Source of the DNA: Acorus gramineus
Lineage: Eukaryota; Streptophyta; Magnoliopsida; Acorales; Acoraceae
Assembly: GCA_030737835.1 (NCBI GenBank)
Contig: CM060856.1
Span: forward strand, 12,304,777 to 12,368,776
Direction: 5' to 3'
DNA length: 64,000 nucleotides
Position numbers and translations under genes: made by a program. Under the pieces are notes generated by a model. That model was not told where the DNA came from, ran no database searches, and saw only the letters and a program-made list of their open reading frames with translations. Position 1 is the stretch's first letter; each line of letters opens with the position of its first letter. Below are positions 46,412-59,005 of this stretch, one piece after another.

Positions 46412-49400
46412 ATGGCCGCGAAGGGATCCACGCCCCGTTCGAGCGACGGTGGGAGCGAATCCTCTTCCGTCCCGCGGAGGGCTTCCAAGAAACCCAGATG
46501 TATGTGCATTCTCTTTCTTCCCTATACATTTCTTTTTTAAAGCTTCTGATTCTGAGATCGTGTCAGCCTTTGATGAATTTCTAATTGAGGTTGCGTAATC
46601 GATTCACATTTTCGCAGTTGGGACCGTGATTTGCCCTAGATGTCATCCTTGTGAATGTGTTTGAATTTTGTAATTTGTCTGCGTTGAATCAATGATTGTT
46701 GTTGAATCGGTCTTTATTAGGTCATTGAGGTTTGACATGTTTTAAAAATTGACTAGTAAATTTGAAGTCAATTGCATTTACACATTATTATATTCTGTGC
46801 ATATATTATTAGAATGCGGATCTTTAAGAAATTGAGGTTTCTTGTCATCCTGGGATCTTGTACCCTTTATTTTTGTATTTCTGGTGAATTTCTTTTGAGA
46901 TTTTGAATGTGTTAGATTTAGAGAGACAAATAATATTGAAACCTAATTTTATTAGAAAGGGACTAAAGCCTTTTATATACAAGACCTAATACACGTGTAA
47001 CATAACAATACACGTGTAACACAATAATACATGACAAATGTAATCTAACAGAATGTAAAGTCAACCAGACTGGGTTTGGACACATAATTCAATGTTCGAC
47101 AACAAATTTGCAATCACAAGGTCCCGGATTTAAATACCACTGTTTACCTTATATAAAAAAATCAAACTCAAATTCTGAAATTGAATTGCCCTCCATGAGA
47201 GTTCTCTGAAAACTAATAGAAGATTGAAAGTAAGTTGGAGATACATATGATCAATCGTGACTGAAGTGATGGATTGCTTTTTTACGATATGATTGAATGT
47301 GAGGTGGGAGGAGGTCTCGAAACATAGAGGAAAGATTTAGTTTCTAACTTTCTATCTTTAAGAAGAATAATTGAGGGCATGGATTAAACTCTCTTTATGT
47401 CCTATAAATTGTCTCATGCGGAGCTTGATGTATCTCTCCTAACTCCTAAGTGTTCAGATCACTTTACATTTTGCCGCAGATTCCAGATTTACGCAACAAG
47501 AGCTTCCAGCTTGCAAACCAATTCTGACTCCCTTTTGGGTAAATTTTATTTTTAAGACCATTTTCATGAATTTAAACAAGCACTGAGTTCTTTAATATTT
47601 GTTTCTTATAGTCTCAATTTTTTTAAAAAATTTCCCTTTCAGGTCATCACAACATTCACAGTTATTGGGATTATATTTATTCCCATTGGACTTGCTTCTC
47701 TGTTTGCTTCTCAACGTGTAACATATTTATTCCCTCATTTTGGCATATAATATTTGTTGATTAATATCCAAATGTTCCTTCGGACAGAGCTTATTCATAG
47801 GTCAGGATGCAGGTGGTTGAAATTGTTGACCGATATGATGACAGCTGTGTTCCTAAAGCTTCACTTGGTAACAAAATTGGATTTATACAAAACAGTGATA
47901 GTAATAAAACTTGCATCAGAACTTTAACTGTAAGTGCATGCAGTTGTATTTCTTCTGGGACTGCTTCCTATATTTCTCTGCATGTGCAGGCTTTCTGTAG
48001 GTATTCACATTAATAGTCTTGCTGCCTACATCTGTTTCAGGTGCCAAAGCATATGAAAAGTCCAATCTACATTTATTATCAACTTGATAACTTCTATCAG
48101 AACCACCGCCGGTATGAAGTTTTTGGGTGAAAATTGGCTTTTTATTAATATATGTGTTCACTCTTGGATATTAAGATTTCTTATTGTGTCAAATATCTTG
48201 ACCTCCATCCTTAAGCGTGCACATTTATGCTCAATGAAAACTATTACCTGATTCCATTTTTTTCCATCTATTTTCTTTTAAAAATAGTGAGAAAATGGTC
48301 TGGGGATCTCTCTCTCAAAAAAAAGAGTGGGGGGGAGGGGGTTGCATGAATTTTGTAAGAAATGCCCTCAGTCAGCTGTTTGTTGTTTCTTTGTTGTTCA
48401 GTATGTAAACTAATCAAATGTATGGGCTATGCTTTTACTTGATAGCATCGCAGTCATTGGTTTCTTCCAATTGCTTATTTCTTATGTTCTATTAGAAGAA
48501 GTATGGGAATTCACAGATGATCTTGTTTATGCTTTTTTCTGAAAGTGTTTTCTTGTTGTATTCTGCAATTTTTTCCCTCTTCTATTTTTCTACTTTGCTA
48601 ATTCAATAAAAATGTTTCTTTCTTTTCACAAAATAAAATATATATTTTAGCAACAGGATAGAGTTTTCAGTGGCAAGAATGTCTGGAGAAAGTGTTATCA
48701 CACAATAAAATTAATTTTATTCATGTCTGGAAAATTATAATTTTCCTAATGTATTTTTTGCAAAACAAAAATGGTAAGTATTTCTCATGGATTAATACAA
48801 CCAGTGTAATCACTTTCTTGAAGTTTACTACATGAATTATCAAACCGTTTGTACTATTAATATTTAGATTTTATAGTTTCAAGTGCCTACACACTTTTCC
48901 TTTGTATCCAGATTTTATCATGCAAATCAAGTAATAAAAAAAGGGAAATATGTACGATTCTATTTGTATTCTTCATTTTTTTTAAAGGAAAAGATTTGCT
49001 GAAGTTGCATCCATCATGCACTTAATATATCAGAAGATATGTTTTCATTTTAGTTTTGCCATTCTAATTAATTACAGTATGAACGTGGGGGTGTAAATAT
49101 GAATAAGTTTTTTCTTATTGTGGTTGCTCCAAGGATTATTCACCAAAGTGTGATATGGTTTGTAAGTATCATTTCAAATTGTATGTTTTGACTGCCTGAC
49201 ACCATTTACCCCCACTTTGTCTTTCCGGATGACACTGCACTATTAAACTTTTTTGAGTTTTTCTAGTCACTAAACACTGGCAAAAATATAACATGCTGTC
49301 AGGTATGTTAAGAGCAGAAGTGACAAACAGTTGCGGAGCAGGGCGGGTGAAAGGGACACAACTACTTGTGATCCTGAGAGATCCACGGCAGATGGGTCTC

Positions 49401-51015
49401 CAATTGTTCCTTGTGGTCTCATTGCTTGGAGCTTGTTCAATGATACCTATAAATTTTCATTAAATCGCAAGGTTTTGGATGTTAACAAGAAGAATATAGC
49501 ATGGAAGAGTGACAAGGACCATAAGTTTGGAAAGGATGTCTATCCTAAGAACTTCCAGAATGGGACCCTGATTGGTGGTGCAAAACTTAATGCCAGTATA
49601 CCTGTGAGTGTCACACTCTGATCTGTTAGTTCTATGTTTTCTTTTATTTATGCCCTATTGTTCTTCTGCTTGATGACTTGCTATCCCACTTAAACAGCTG
49701 AGCGAGCAAGAGGATCTGATTGTCTGGATGCGTACAGCAGCATTGCCTACTTTCAGAAAGTTATATGGTAAAATAGAAGCGGACCTCGAAGCTAATGAGA
49801 AATTGTCAGTGGTAATAGAGAACAACTATAACACGTACACTTTTAAAGGAAAGAAAAAATTGGTTCTTTCAACCACATCTTGGATAGGAGGGAAGAATGA
49901 TTTTCTTGGAATCGCTTATCTTACTGTTGGTGGCCTGTGCCTTTGCTTGTCTATAAGCTTCATACTCCTCTACATCATCAGGCCAAGGTGAGATCTTGCA
50001 TGCTGCTCATCGGATGCCTTTTTTCTTGTCTTCGTTCATGTTCCCATGGGATATAGAGACATCTAACAAAAAGTAGTGATTTTTTTGTTTACATAGTATA
50101 AGAACCATTGGTGAAAATGAAAATGCATAAGTATATTAACATGACAAATTTAACAAATAATTGTACGATGTATGAATATATCCCTTACCATCATCTTTTT
50201 GATATGGCCATTAATGTTAATAGGTCATTGACTTGCTGTTACAACAATGAAAGTTGATTGCAAAGACCACTTGTGCGCACATCATATGCATATATATATA
50301 CATATTCAATTTAGTTTACATGAACATGCCTGTACTTGAAACATTCTGTAAAAGTTTAAAGTACCAACTTGACTGGTGTATTCATTAGTGAAAAAAAATA
50401 TCATGGAAATCATATATTGCTTTTCAGTGCTTGTATGAAATGCAAAATCCTTGCATAAAAGCTTTTATTTCTATGTCAACAAAACAAGAAATAACACTTT
50501 CTTTAGCAGATTGAGAAGAATAAATTCTTATAATTTTAAATATGGTCATGATATTCAGAGAGATGATTAATTAGTTCCCTGCTGGTTTAAATATTGTAGA
50601 ATGTGTTATTGATTTATTCAGGCCATATGTTTTGCCCTTTTTTTTGGTTCATAAGCCCTGACTATCAATATATTTGTCAACCTTTATTTCTCATTATTAT
50701 AGTTTTTCCTGGTGTTTAGGTGTGTTTTTGGTAATTGGTTCTCATCTGCAATGCATGTTTGATATGTGTAGAATATAACTGGTTAAATGTTTTCAAATCC
50801 TATATTGAAGTTCATGTGAGAAACGGTTAGAGCATGATATGATTACTATATTCATGTTGGCAAGACTCTTCCCTTTAGCAAGTCCTGGATGTTATTATTT
50901 ATTGTGCTGTTGAATGGTTGCTCAGACCTGGAGACATTTTTTTCTTTCCGGCAGGCCTTTGGGAGATCCATCATACTTGTCATGGAACATAAATCCATCA
51001 GGACATATGAATTAA
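46412..51015 (+). CDS. ALIS: ALA-interacting subunit (CDC50/LEM3 family)
   Basis: ALIS proteins are beta subunits of P4-ATPase lipid flippases; they bring the ALA ATPase out of the ER and are needed for activity. Eight exons: 46412-46499, 47480-47538, 47643-47717, 47813-47929, 48041-48111, 49303-49603, 49698-49987 and 50955-51015, all with GT/AG borders, give 353 residues. Visible marks are the cytosolic start with [20 protein letters not shown], a first membrane segment at about residues 50-72 ([20 protein letters not shown]), the lumenal loop with [45 protein letters not shown] and [15 protein letters not shown], then [20 protein letters not shown] leading into a second membrane segment at about 304-330, and the tail [12 protein letters not shown]. 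Length and domain order are normal for the family. The gene looks intact. Confidence 0.96.
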
Positions 51016-54000
51016 GATCAGCCACCATTTCAAGGTTAGCTTCTCAGTATTGGTTTTTGGCAGTATTGTCAATCTCTAACCGTCAGCTCTTATTTTGAAT
51101 GCCTCATGAGAAGTTGATTTGTGCATTGATTACCAATTTTTTCTCCTCTTATGATGTATATGAAATTGCACAATCTGTTGGATCTTCACAATATGGACTC
51201 TGGCAATATTTTAGACTGATGTACTTTTGCCAGTATATTTACAGTCTTCTTAATATATAAAATTCTTTCTTTTGTTTTTTAGTTTATGAAGGAATTTGAA
51301 TTCGCTATCACTTTGCTATAATTATGTCTGCTTTGACCCATAATCTGTGATGCAGGTTTGTTTATTTTACATCCTCTTTGGTTAATACTGATCTTCACTT
51401 TTATGGTTGATAGTGGTTTGGAAATGCTGCTTATTCTGACTTTTCATGCACAAAAATGTGCAGACTGCGCTAAGAGTCCAGACTTGCAACCAATTCTCTC
51501 AAACCTCGTCTATAAAATAAACCTAAAACTGCTTGCTTTAGCAGTTTTAGGTACCTTGTCTGTGGCTCTTGTCCCAAATCTTCTTCCACTTCAAGTTGCA
51601 GATCAAACCCACCTTACCCATGGTTTGCAATCGATTTGTTCCTACACAGTAAGTTAATTTCCAACACTTTGGCTCACATAACAGTCTATTTGATTCATTT
51701 GAAAAAGGCTAAAATTGAATTATCAGTATAGTTTTTGCTGCTGCTTCATAAACTGATTCTGCTCGGGCTTCTAAGCTGGCAAAAACTACCCAAGTATTTG
51801 AGGCAGTCGGCTCTCTGTAGTTGTACCACGAAATTTAGTCATCCATCTGGAGTTGGTATGTTTGGTTGCTCGGATAGGTGAAATCCCCTTTAAATAAATC
51901 TATTTATTTTACTAACTAAAAGTGTTTTCAACTTTTTTCTTTTACTAATGAATTTTTTAAGATATACTAGATGAATGGTGGTGATTGTGTCATATCATTA
52001 TATTGTTTTTTTTGTTATTATTTTTAATAGATTTAGATTGAGATAATCATGGAATATACGTAATAAATAACAAATATGAGTTTCAATGTTTGATCTCATT
52101 TTTTATCATCGTGAACGAAAAACTTATCTCACAATTATAAATATATATTAAAAAGATCTTTCTAATGAGCTATTGATCTTTTTGGTTTGAGTTATACTTA
52201 GAAAAGTTAATGGATTTTTAAATAATTTTGTGGTTGAGTTAATTCTTGGTTTTTTTAGTATCTACATATATATTGAATAATATCATCATTATCGATGATT
52301 TTTTTTGATATATATGCTTTTAAAAAATTATATTTTAGTAAAATATCTATTTGAGTAATATTATTGATTTTAGAATTTCAAATGAAATATTTTAATAATA
52401 TAAGGTTGATTGAGGGTATATATATATAAAAAAAAATCTAATTTTTAATTGTAACATATCTATTTGATATGTAATTTTATAATAAATTTTATAAATAATT
52501 TATTTAATTCTTATTAAATTTTAATATATTATTTATGTATATATAACATGATCGTGACCAATGTCAGCTGGTTATAACTTACACTATACAATTGGTAACA
52601 TTGCATCAGTTACGCCCGATGTTTGAAAACTCGAAAAACTTGCTCGCTTGACAAGTCACCTGTCCGAGTCAGATCCAATCAAGGATCCAGTAGAAAATAT
52701 TTTAATAAATATCAATAATATTAAAAATCAAATAATAAATGAAAAATATAGAATAAGTGAAAAGGAAGTTACAATAATATAATATTATATGTTAATACTA
52801 AATTAATTTACTAGCTCATTATTATAAAATTATCAAATTGAAATATATGCACGTGACCACTTGAAATTTATTTCAATACAAAAATATATAATCAATTTAA
52901 AATTAAATCATTATAAAAAAATATACAATAAACAATGAACATATCTCATGGAATTTTCAATACGTTACTTATTTCAAATTTAGATTCAATTTAGATAAAA
53001 CAAAACTTAGAAGAATAAAAGAATTTTGATCATTAAAATTTACTAATTGAAAATTAGATTATTGAGTATCGTTAATTAGTTAATTTTGATCCTAATGAAG
53101 GTTGGCCGATCCATTCTATCCAACTCGGATGATCTATTTAGTGTAAAACTTGATGATGTCAGTTGAGTCAATGAGCCGGACCTAGTCATCCGATCAGATG
53201 ATCAACAAATCTGATCAAGATCAACCAATATGTTATGTTGGTGGTGTAAATAAGTCTGTCAATTGAACAGATACAGATCGAAATAAACGCATCCGCATAT
53301 GATATATGACATTATCCTTTCACTCGATCACTATAGCGAACCTGGCAGCTGTGAATGATGTCTCAAAACTTAATCACGTGGTGAGTGGAAAAAAAAAGAG
53401 GAAAAGAGTGTTCCATTGTGTCAAGAGTGGATAAATGCACCCCCCAATAGAGTCCATCCGATCTACGGTGCTTTTGTGCGGTGTACTCAAGATCTTTCAA
53501 CTAGTCAATGACTCAATAAGACTAATCAACCATATATTTGATTGAATACCAGAAAAAAAAAAAAAAAAAAAAAAAACCATATTTAATCATATATTTTTCC
53601 ATCTCTAATATTTGTGTGACACAGACTGTCGATTTTTTTTTCTTTTATAACGGAGAATCTTAAAAGAATCCTCGATACATTAATACCCATAAATCTTTTA
53701 TAGACCGGATCCTGTGTTCGACAAATGAAAAAATGTCACCGAGGTGATAAAAAATCACATATTGTAAAATACACGTGGCTTAACTAGCATTGATGAAAAA
53801 AAACATACATGCATAAATAGTGTTGTGTGATTTAAAATTCATGAGGATCAAAATAAAGTTGAAATTAAGAGTACATGAAACACTATTATTCGAACTTAGA
53901 TATCTTATAAGATGCAGGTAAATAAAACCTGGAGTGGATTCATAGTTTCTGATTTACAACCCCATCTGGAAAATAAAACACCAAGGTGAAAAGATGGGTA

Positions 54001-54441
54001 AAAATTGGAGAAAGGAAAAAGTGGGGACGTTGATATTTTTAAAGCAAGATCGGCTTCCCGCCTTCTCTCTCACGACTCCGACCCTTTGAGCAGGTAAATA
54101 CTCGCCGATCCACGCCTTTAAAAAATCGCCACCGGTATAAACTGTCAGACTCCTGCCCTTCATGTCAAACAACACACATATAATCTCAATCACAGCCGTC
54201 TATTTTGATCGACAGAACCCATCCGGGTCGGTGGGCTTACGAAACGTTAGGGTTGTATGAGAATCTAACAAAAGAAAAAGGAAAAATAAAAATAAGACAA
54301 AGACAAAGATGTGATGCTTTGAATCCTTTTTGTGCATATGATGGTGGTTGTGAACAAAAACAAGAGTACTCCATGTCTCATAGAAGGTCCTAAAGAGAGA
54401 GAAAGACAGATTGATATCTAGAGAGATCTATCGAGAGAGAG
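51016..54441. other. Intergenic DNA between ALIS and NAC gene 1
   Basis: An open frame at 51358-51657 has a hydrophobic start but no recognised domain; it may be part of the ALIS 3' UTR. A dispersed repeat at about 52062-52350 has a copy near 33715-34040. A poly-A run lies at about 53551-53576. The last 100 bp before 54442 form a GA-rich leader. Confidence 0.45.
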
Positions 54442-57081
54442 ATGGCGCCGGTGGGACTTCCACCGGGATTCAGGTTCCACCCGACCGACGAAGAGCTCGT
54501 AAACTACTACCTCAAGAGGAAGATCCACGGCCTCAACATCGACCTCGACATCATCCCCGAAATCGATCTCTACAAATGCGAGCCTTGGGAACTAGCCGGT
54601 CATTTATCCACCCTTATCAATTTCATCAGTTTTTGTCAGTCTCTAATAAAAATCGATAAAAAATCGATTGGCTTAGTTTCTTTGAATTGTATTTGTATTC
54701 AATTTTGGATTATAAACTCTCCCAGTTTTCTTTGATTTTGTATATCAGAGAAGTCATTCTTGCCGAGTAGAGACCCCGAATGGTACTTCTTCGGACCTCG
54801 TGATCGAAAGTACCCTAATGGGTTTCGGACGAACAGGGCAACAAGAGCCGGGTATTGGAAGTCCACAGGGAAGGACAGGAAGGTGAGTTCCCAAAACCGC
54901 GCCATTGGTATGAAGAAGACATTGGTTTACTACAGAGGGCGAGCTCCGCAGGGGATAAGGACTGATTGGGTGATGCATGAGTATCGGCTGGATGATAAGG
55001 AGTGCGAGGACACCATGGGAATACAGGTAATTAATACTTTGTCATTTTTATATATGTATAATACATCCTTAATGGTACTAATGGGTTAGGTTAAAACTTT
55101 GTTATACATTCTTTTATTTAACAATCACCCACAATTGTTTTGATTACTATTTTATTTCGAACATATATAGTTATAGAGTACTGTTGCAATTTTTGATTTA
55201 TCAAACTTTTTGTGATCTAAAAAAATAGTCTTTTAACTGTTGTCATCATTTGCATACCTAATTTAGAAGTTTTTCTTGTGTATTTTTGTCATATATATAA
55301 TGAGAATAGATCTGAACAATAGTTTAATAATACTTCCTTAATGGTACTAACGGGTTAAGTCAGAATGTTTTGCATTCTTTTACATTACAGTCATCCACAT
55401 TTCTTTTAATGTAGTAACTATTTTGTTTCGAGCATAGTTACATGGAAAATTTTTTCATATCTGTATGTATTAATGAGATTTCTATTCGTACGTATTTGGA
55501 TGGACGACATGTGTCCATCAAAATGCATTAATAAAATTTTTAGCAATGATTTTTTAATTAATGAAATAATTTTTACACTTTGATGGACACATATCGTTCA
55601 TCCAAATATGTATCGATGGAAATCATACTAGTACGTACTCATATGAAAATTTTTCGTTATAGAGTACTTTGCAATTTTCAAATGTTAGAGAAAAATTGTG
55701 ATTTGTAAAATTTTCCTTGATCTAAAAAAAGTCTTTAATTGTTGTCATCATTTTGATACCTGATTTAGAAGTTTTTTTTTTGTGTGTATTTCTCGTATAA
55801 ATATTCAAAGTACATCTGAAAAATAGTTTAGTTATATCATATTTATCTCGTATCATTTATAAATATACACTTGTAACAATAAATGCATTCATTACCAATC
55901 AGTGTTTGTTATACATGAATATTGTGGCTGTATTGAATTAAAATTTATAATTAGCTACTTTAATTACACTTAATTTAAGAACATTTTTTCGGTTAAGTGA
56001 TACTTTAAAAACCTCTCATTTCTTCCAAGGAATTTTAAGTTTATGAAACTCACTGCTCAAAATTTACATGCGTATATTTTATTCTTCTTCTTCTTCTCCA
56101 TTAATTTACCATATTCAAGAGATACAGCAGCTTCACTCACTTTACAGCAATCACATCACTGTTATATTTCAAAACTCTTTCTCTTTCTCTTTTTTATCTC
56201 TTATGTGGGGTGTCACTCACTGTAGTTACTGAAAAGCTCATTGAAAGGAAATGAAAGGGCAAAAAAAAGAGAAAAAAACAAAGAAGATAGGATGTTAAAC
56301 AAGCTAGCTAATGGAGGCAACTAGATTTTTAGTGTTGTAAAGAAACCACAGAGAGGGGGAGGTTAATGGGGAACGTGGGTTATGCATGCCGTGCATGTAA
56401 AGTTAGGGCTTTTATCCATCTCACGTTGCTTTCTATCCGTCCATTTAAAAAAAAAAAAACGTATTACATTCCTTTCTTGTTCCCTTCTTCGATCAATGCT
56501 AAAGTACTTCACTTTTGTTATTCAATGATTCAATCACATATAGGACAATAATACCATCCCTCACACCTAAATATTATATTCCAAACACTGGATCTTAATA
56601 TTATTCAATACTTTAACAAACATTTCTACCATCACTTACTTCCTAGCCTGTCAAAGCTTGAAATCAACTTTCACTTGGTGTTTCGTAGTGTCGGCACAAT
56701 TCTTCACTTTATTCCTCCCAACCAAATATAATATACCTTCCTCTCATCATTTGAAAGCACACTAATCACTTTTTTAAGTGCCTAATCATGTCCTGATCAC
56801 TAATTAATCTCAATTTTCAGGACTCCTATGCATTGTGTCGCGTTTTCAAGAAGAATGTCGTCTGCTCGGAAGTCGAAGACCGGGGGCAATGTAGCTTGAC
56901 ATTTCTTGATAGATCACAAGGAAACATCAATGAATATGAAACAATGTCACCGGATGTCCCCGTTGGATCGTCTCCGGTCATCGAAGAAGATGACAAGGAT
57001 GAATCATGGATGCAATTCATCACTGAGGATGCATGGTGTTCCACCGTCTCCGTCGGTGAGGGCGGTGAGGGCACATTGTGA
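54442..57081 (+). CDS. NAC-domain transcription factor, short form (NAC gene 1)
   Basis: NAC proteins are plant transcription factors that bind CACG-core sites. Three exons, 54442-54598, 54749-55026 and 56821-57081, give 231 residues. The NAC subdomains are complete: A ([20 protein letters not shown]), B ([17 protein letters not shown]), C ([20 protein letters not shown]...[12 protein letters not shown]), D ([30 protein letters not shown]) and E (YALCRVFKK). The C-terminus is short and acidic, with [20 protein letters not shown], then stops. The motif matches [11 protein letters not shown] in the neighbouring NAC gene 2, where three more exons follow. A leader with GA runs precedes the ATG. 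Confidence 0.94.
55060..55830 (+). repeat. Tandem duplication inside intron 2 of NAC gene 1
   Basis: Two related segments, about 55060-55327 and 55328-55830, share ordered words such as CCTTAATGGTACTAA, TTATTTCGAACATA, GTTATAGAGTAC, TGTTGTCATCATTT and CTGATTTAGAAGTTTTT. The second copy is longer because it contains a fold-back element at 55441-55655. Confidence 0.75.
55441..55655. mobile_element. Fold-back MITE in NAC gene 1 intron 2
   Basis: A 215-bp element with long inverted arms (GTACGTATTTGGATGGACGA and GACATGTGTCCATCAAAATG on the left, their reverse on the right) around a short loop. GTTA is found on both sides (55437-55440 and 55656-55659). The first copy of the intron duplication shows the uninterrupted site (ATAGTTATAGAG). 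Confidence 0.75.
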
Positions 57082-59005
57082 TTAGGGTTGATCAATAATT
57101 TGATTATGGTTTTTTTCATCTATCATGAATTGGGTAGTGATCAAGGAAAGAATTGTTTTGGGTATGTCTTCGATTTACTGTGATAATAATAAGAATAATA
57201 AAATACTTAGCAAGTTTGTGGGCCGGGCTTGGATATTTTACCATGGTTTTGGTTGAAGATTGTGTTGTGAAGAGTGGGGTGATTGAGTCTGGTCATTTGT
57301 TTTGAAGGCCAATTGGATTTATTTGTGGAAATATTTGTGTATGCAATTTAGCTTTTCTTTCTTGTTGTTTTTTTTTTAATTTTCTTACAGTGTAAAAAAT
57401 AAAAACCCTTGGTGCATGCATGGTGGGGCTTGTGAAAAATCAAACATTGTATCTATATATATCAAAGGTACTTTTTGCTGAAAAATTAATGAGAGAATAA
57501 CTGTTTTTTTTATTTATTATTATTTTTTTTTAATGGCAACTGTTCGGTGGTGGGGCTCAAAATCTAATGTTTTATCCGTTCAGATCTATATTTTGACTCG
57601 GCTAATGTCATTTACTCTGTCGATTATCCAAATCAGATCAAATTGATAGGCGTATAGATGCAGCACAATAGTAGATTGAAATCTAAATATGGTAAATAAA
57701 ATAAATAAAATAAATCATTATAAACTCTGAAACTATAAAAAATAGTAAAAATTGTAAATCATCTATAATCGTCTATTTGATGGTCTTCAATGCTAATTGA
57801 ATGATCCATGATCGTGCTGCATCACCTATCTTCATGATCAAGATTGTCGATCCAACTTGAATAATTAAGAAAAATAAATTTATATGGTCCACTTGATTTC
57901 TTGTTATAATAACCTGATTTCTTGTTAATAATATTAATGATTAAAATATTTTATTCTTCTAGATTTTGTTTTTTTTCTAAAACTGAATATGATTGTACTT
58001 TATTAATTAATTTGTGTTGAATTAGTACTGAAATATAGTGAATGTGATATTGAAAATTCTATGAGAAATGGTCATGGGTCATTTATATATTTCTTTTTAA
58101 ATGATTTTATTTTAGTTTAACAATACTTTTTTTTATGAAAGTTCACTTAAGGTGTGACGTGCATATTTTAATTTGACAATATTAGTTATTTTGTTAACTT
58201 ATTTATAATTACCAATTTAAAATATTGTGTCTTGCTATAATAATTTTTTTACCTTTATTCTAAATTTAATGTTATATTTTTGGTTTTTTTTCACATATTA
58301 AGAATTTTTAAAACAATTTCATACTTGACAGCTAGTATATTATTTTTTAAACATTCAAATTGGTTGGTGCACGTTTTTCAATTGTTGTTGCTAAAGAAAA
58401 CTACATGAGTGTGCCTTCAAATTTCCTTTGCTAGTTTCTTAATAAACTGAATGCACCAAACCATTGGACATATGGATTATGGATGATCGAAGCATTACAT
58501 CCCATTGATTACATTGACAAAATTATTTAGTGATTATAATATATATATATAACTTTAATTTGTGAGTATCATGTTGAAGAGAATAAAAATATTTAAGAAA
58601 GGATGCTATTAATGTTTATTACATTTTCCATAAAATGCATCTGACACCTTGTGGTCAACCTCCAAGTAAAACATACAAACACTGATAGGTGAAGCTTTAC
58701 CTAGAAAAATAAAATAAAATAAACAGCATTTACGTACCATTCTACAAACATATCAATAAACTAACCGTTGCATGCAAATATATGATACATATATAATATC
58801 ATCTACTAGAAATATCATAATTCCATTAAGCTATGGATTACACAGGGTACATGACATTCTAAACACAAGTAAAACCTTACAAACAATTACCATTTTCAAG
58901 TGTTACAATTATTACACTGTATAAATAAACAAATACAAGTAAGATCAATGCCATTCCTGTACACTTGCATTGCATAAGTGAAGGAAAATATATGCATCAA
59001 TATGA
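57082..59005. other. Intergenic DNA between the convergent NAC genes
   Basis: AT-rich; contains the 3' UTRs of both genes. No additional gene or repeat recognised. Confidence 0.5.

Noticed and set aside
51358..51657. 99-codon open frame after the ALIS gene with a hydrophobic start
   Set aside because: No recognisable domain, no clear splice partner, and it lies where the ALIS 3' UTR is expected.
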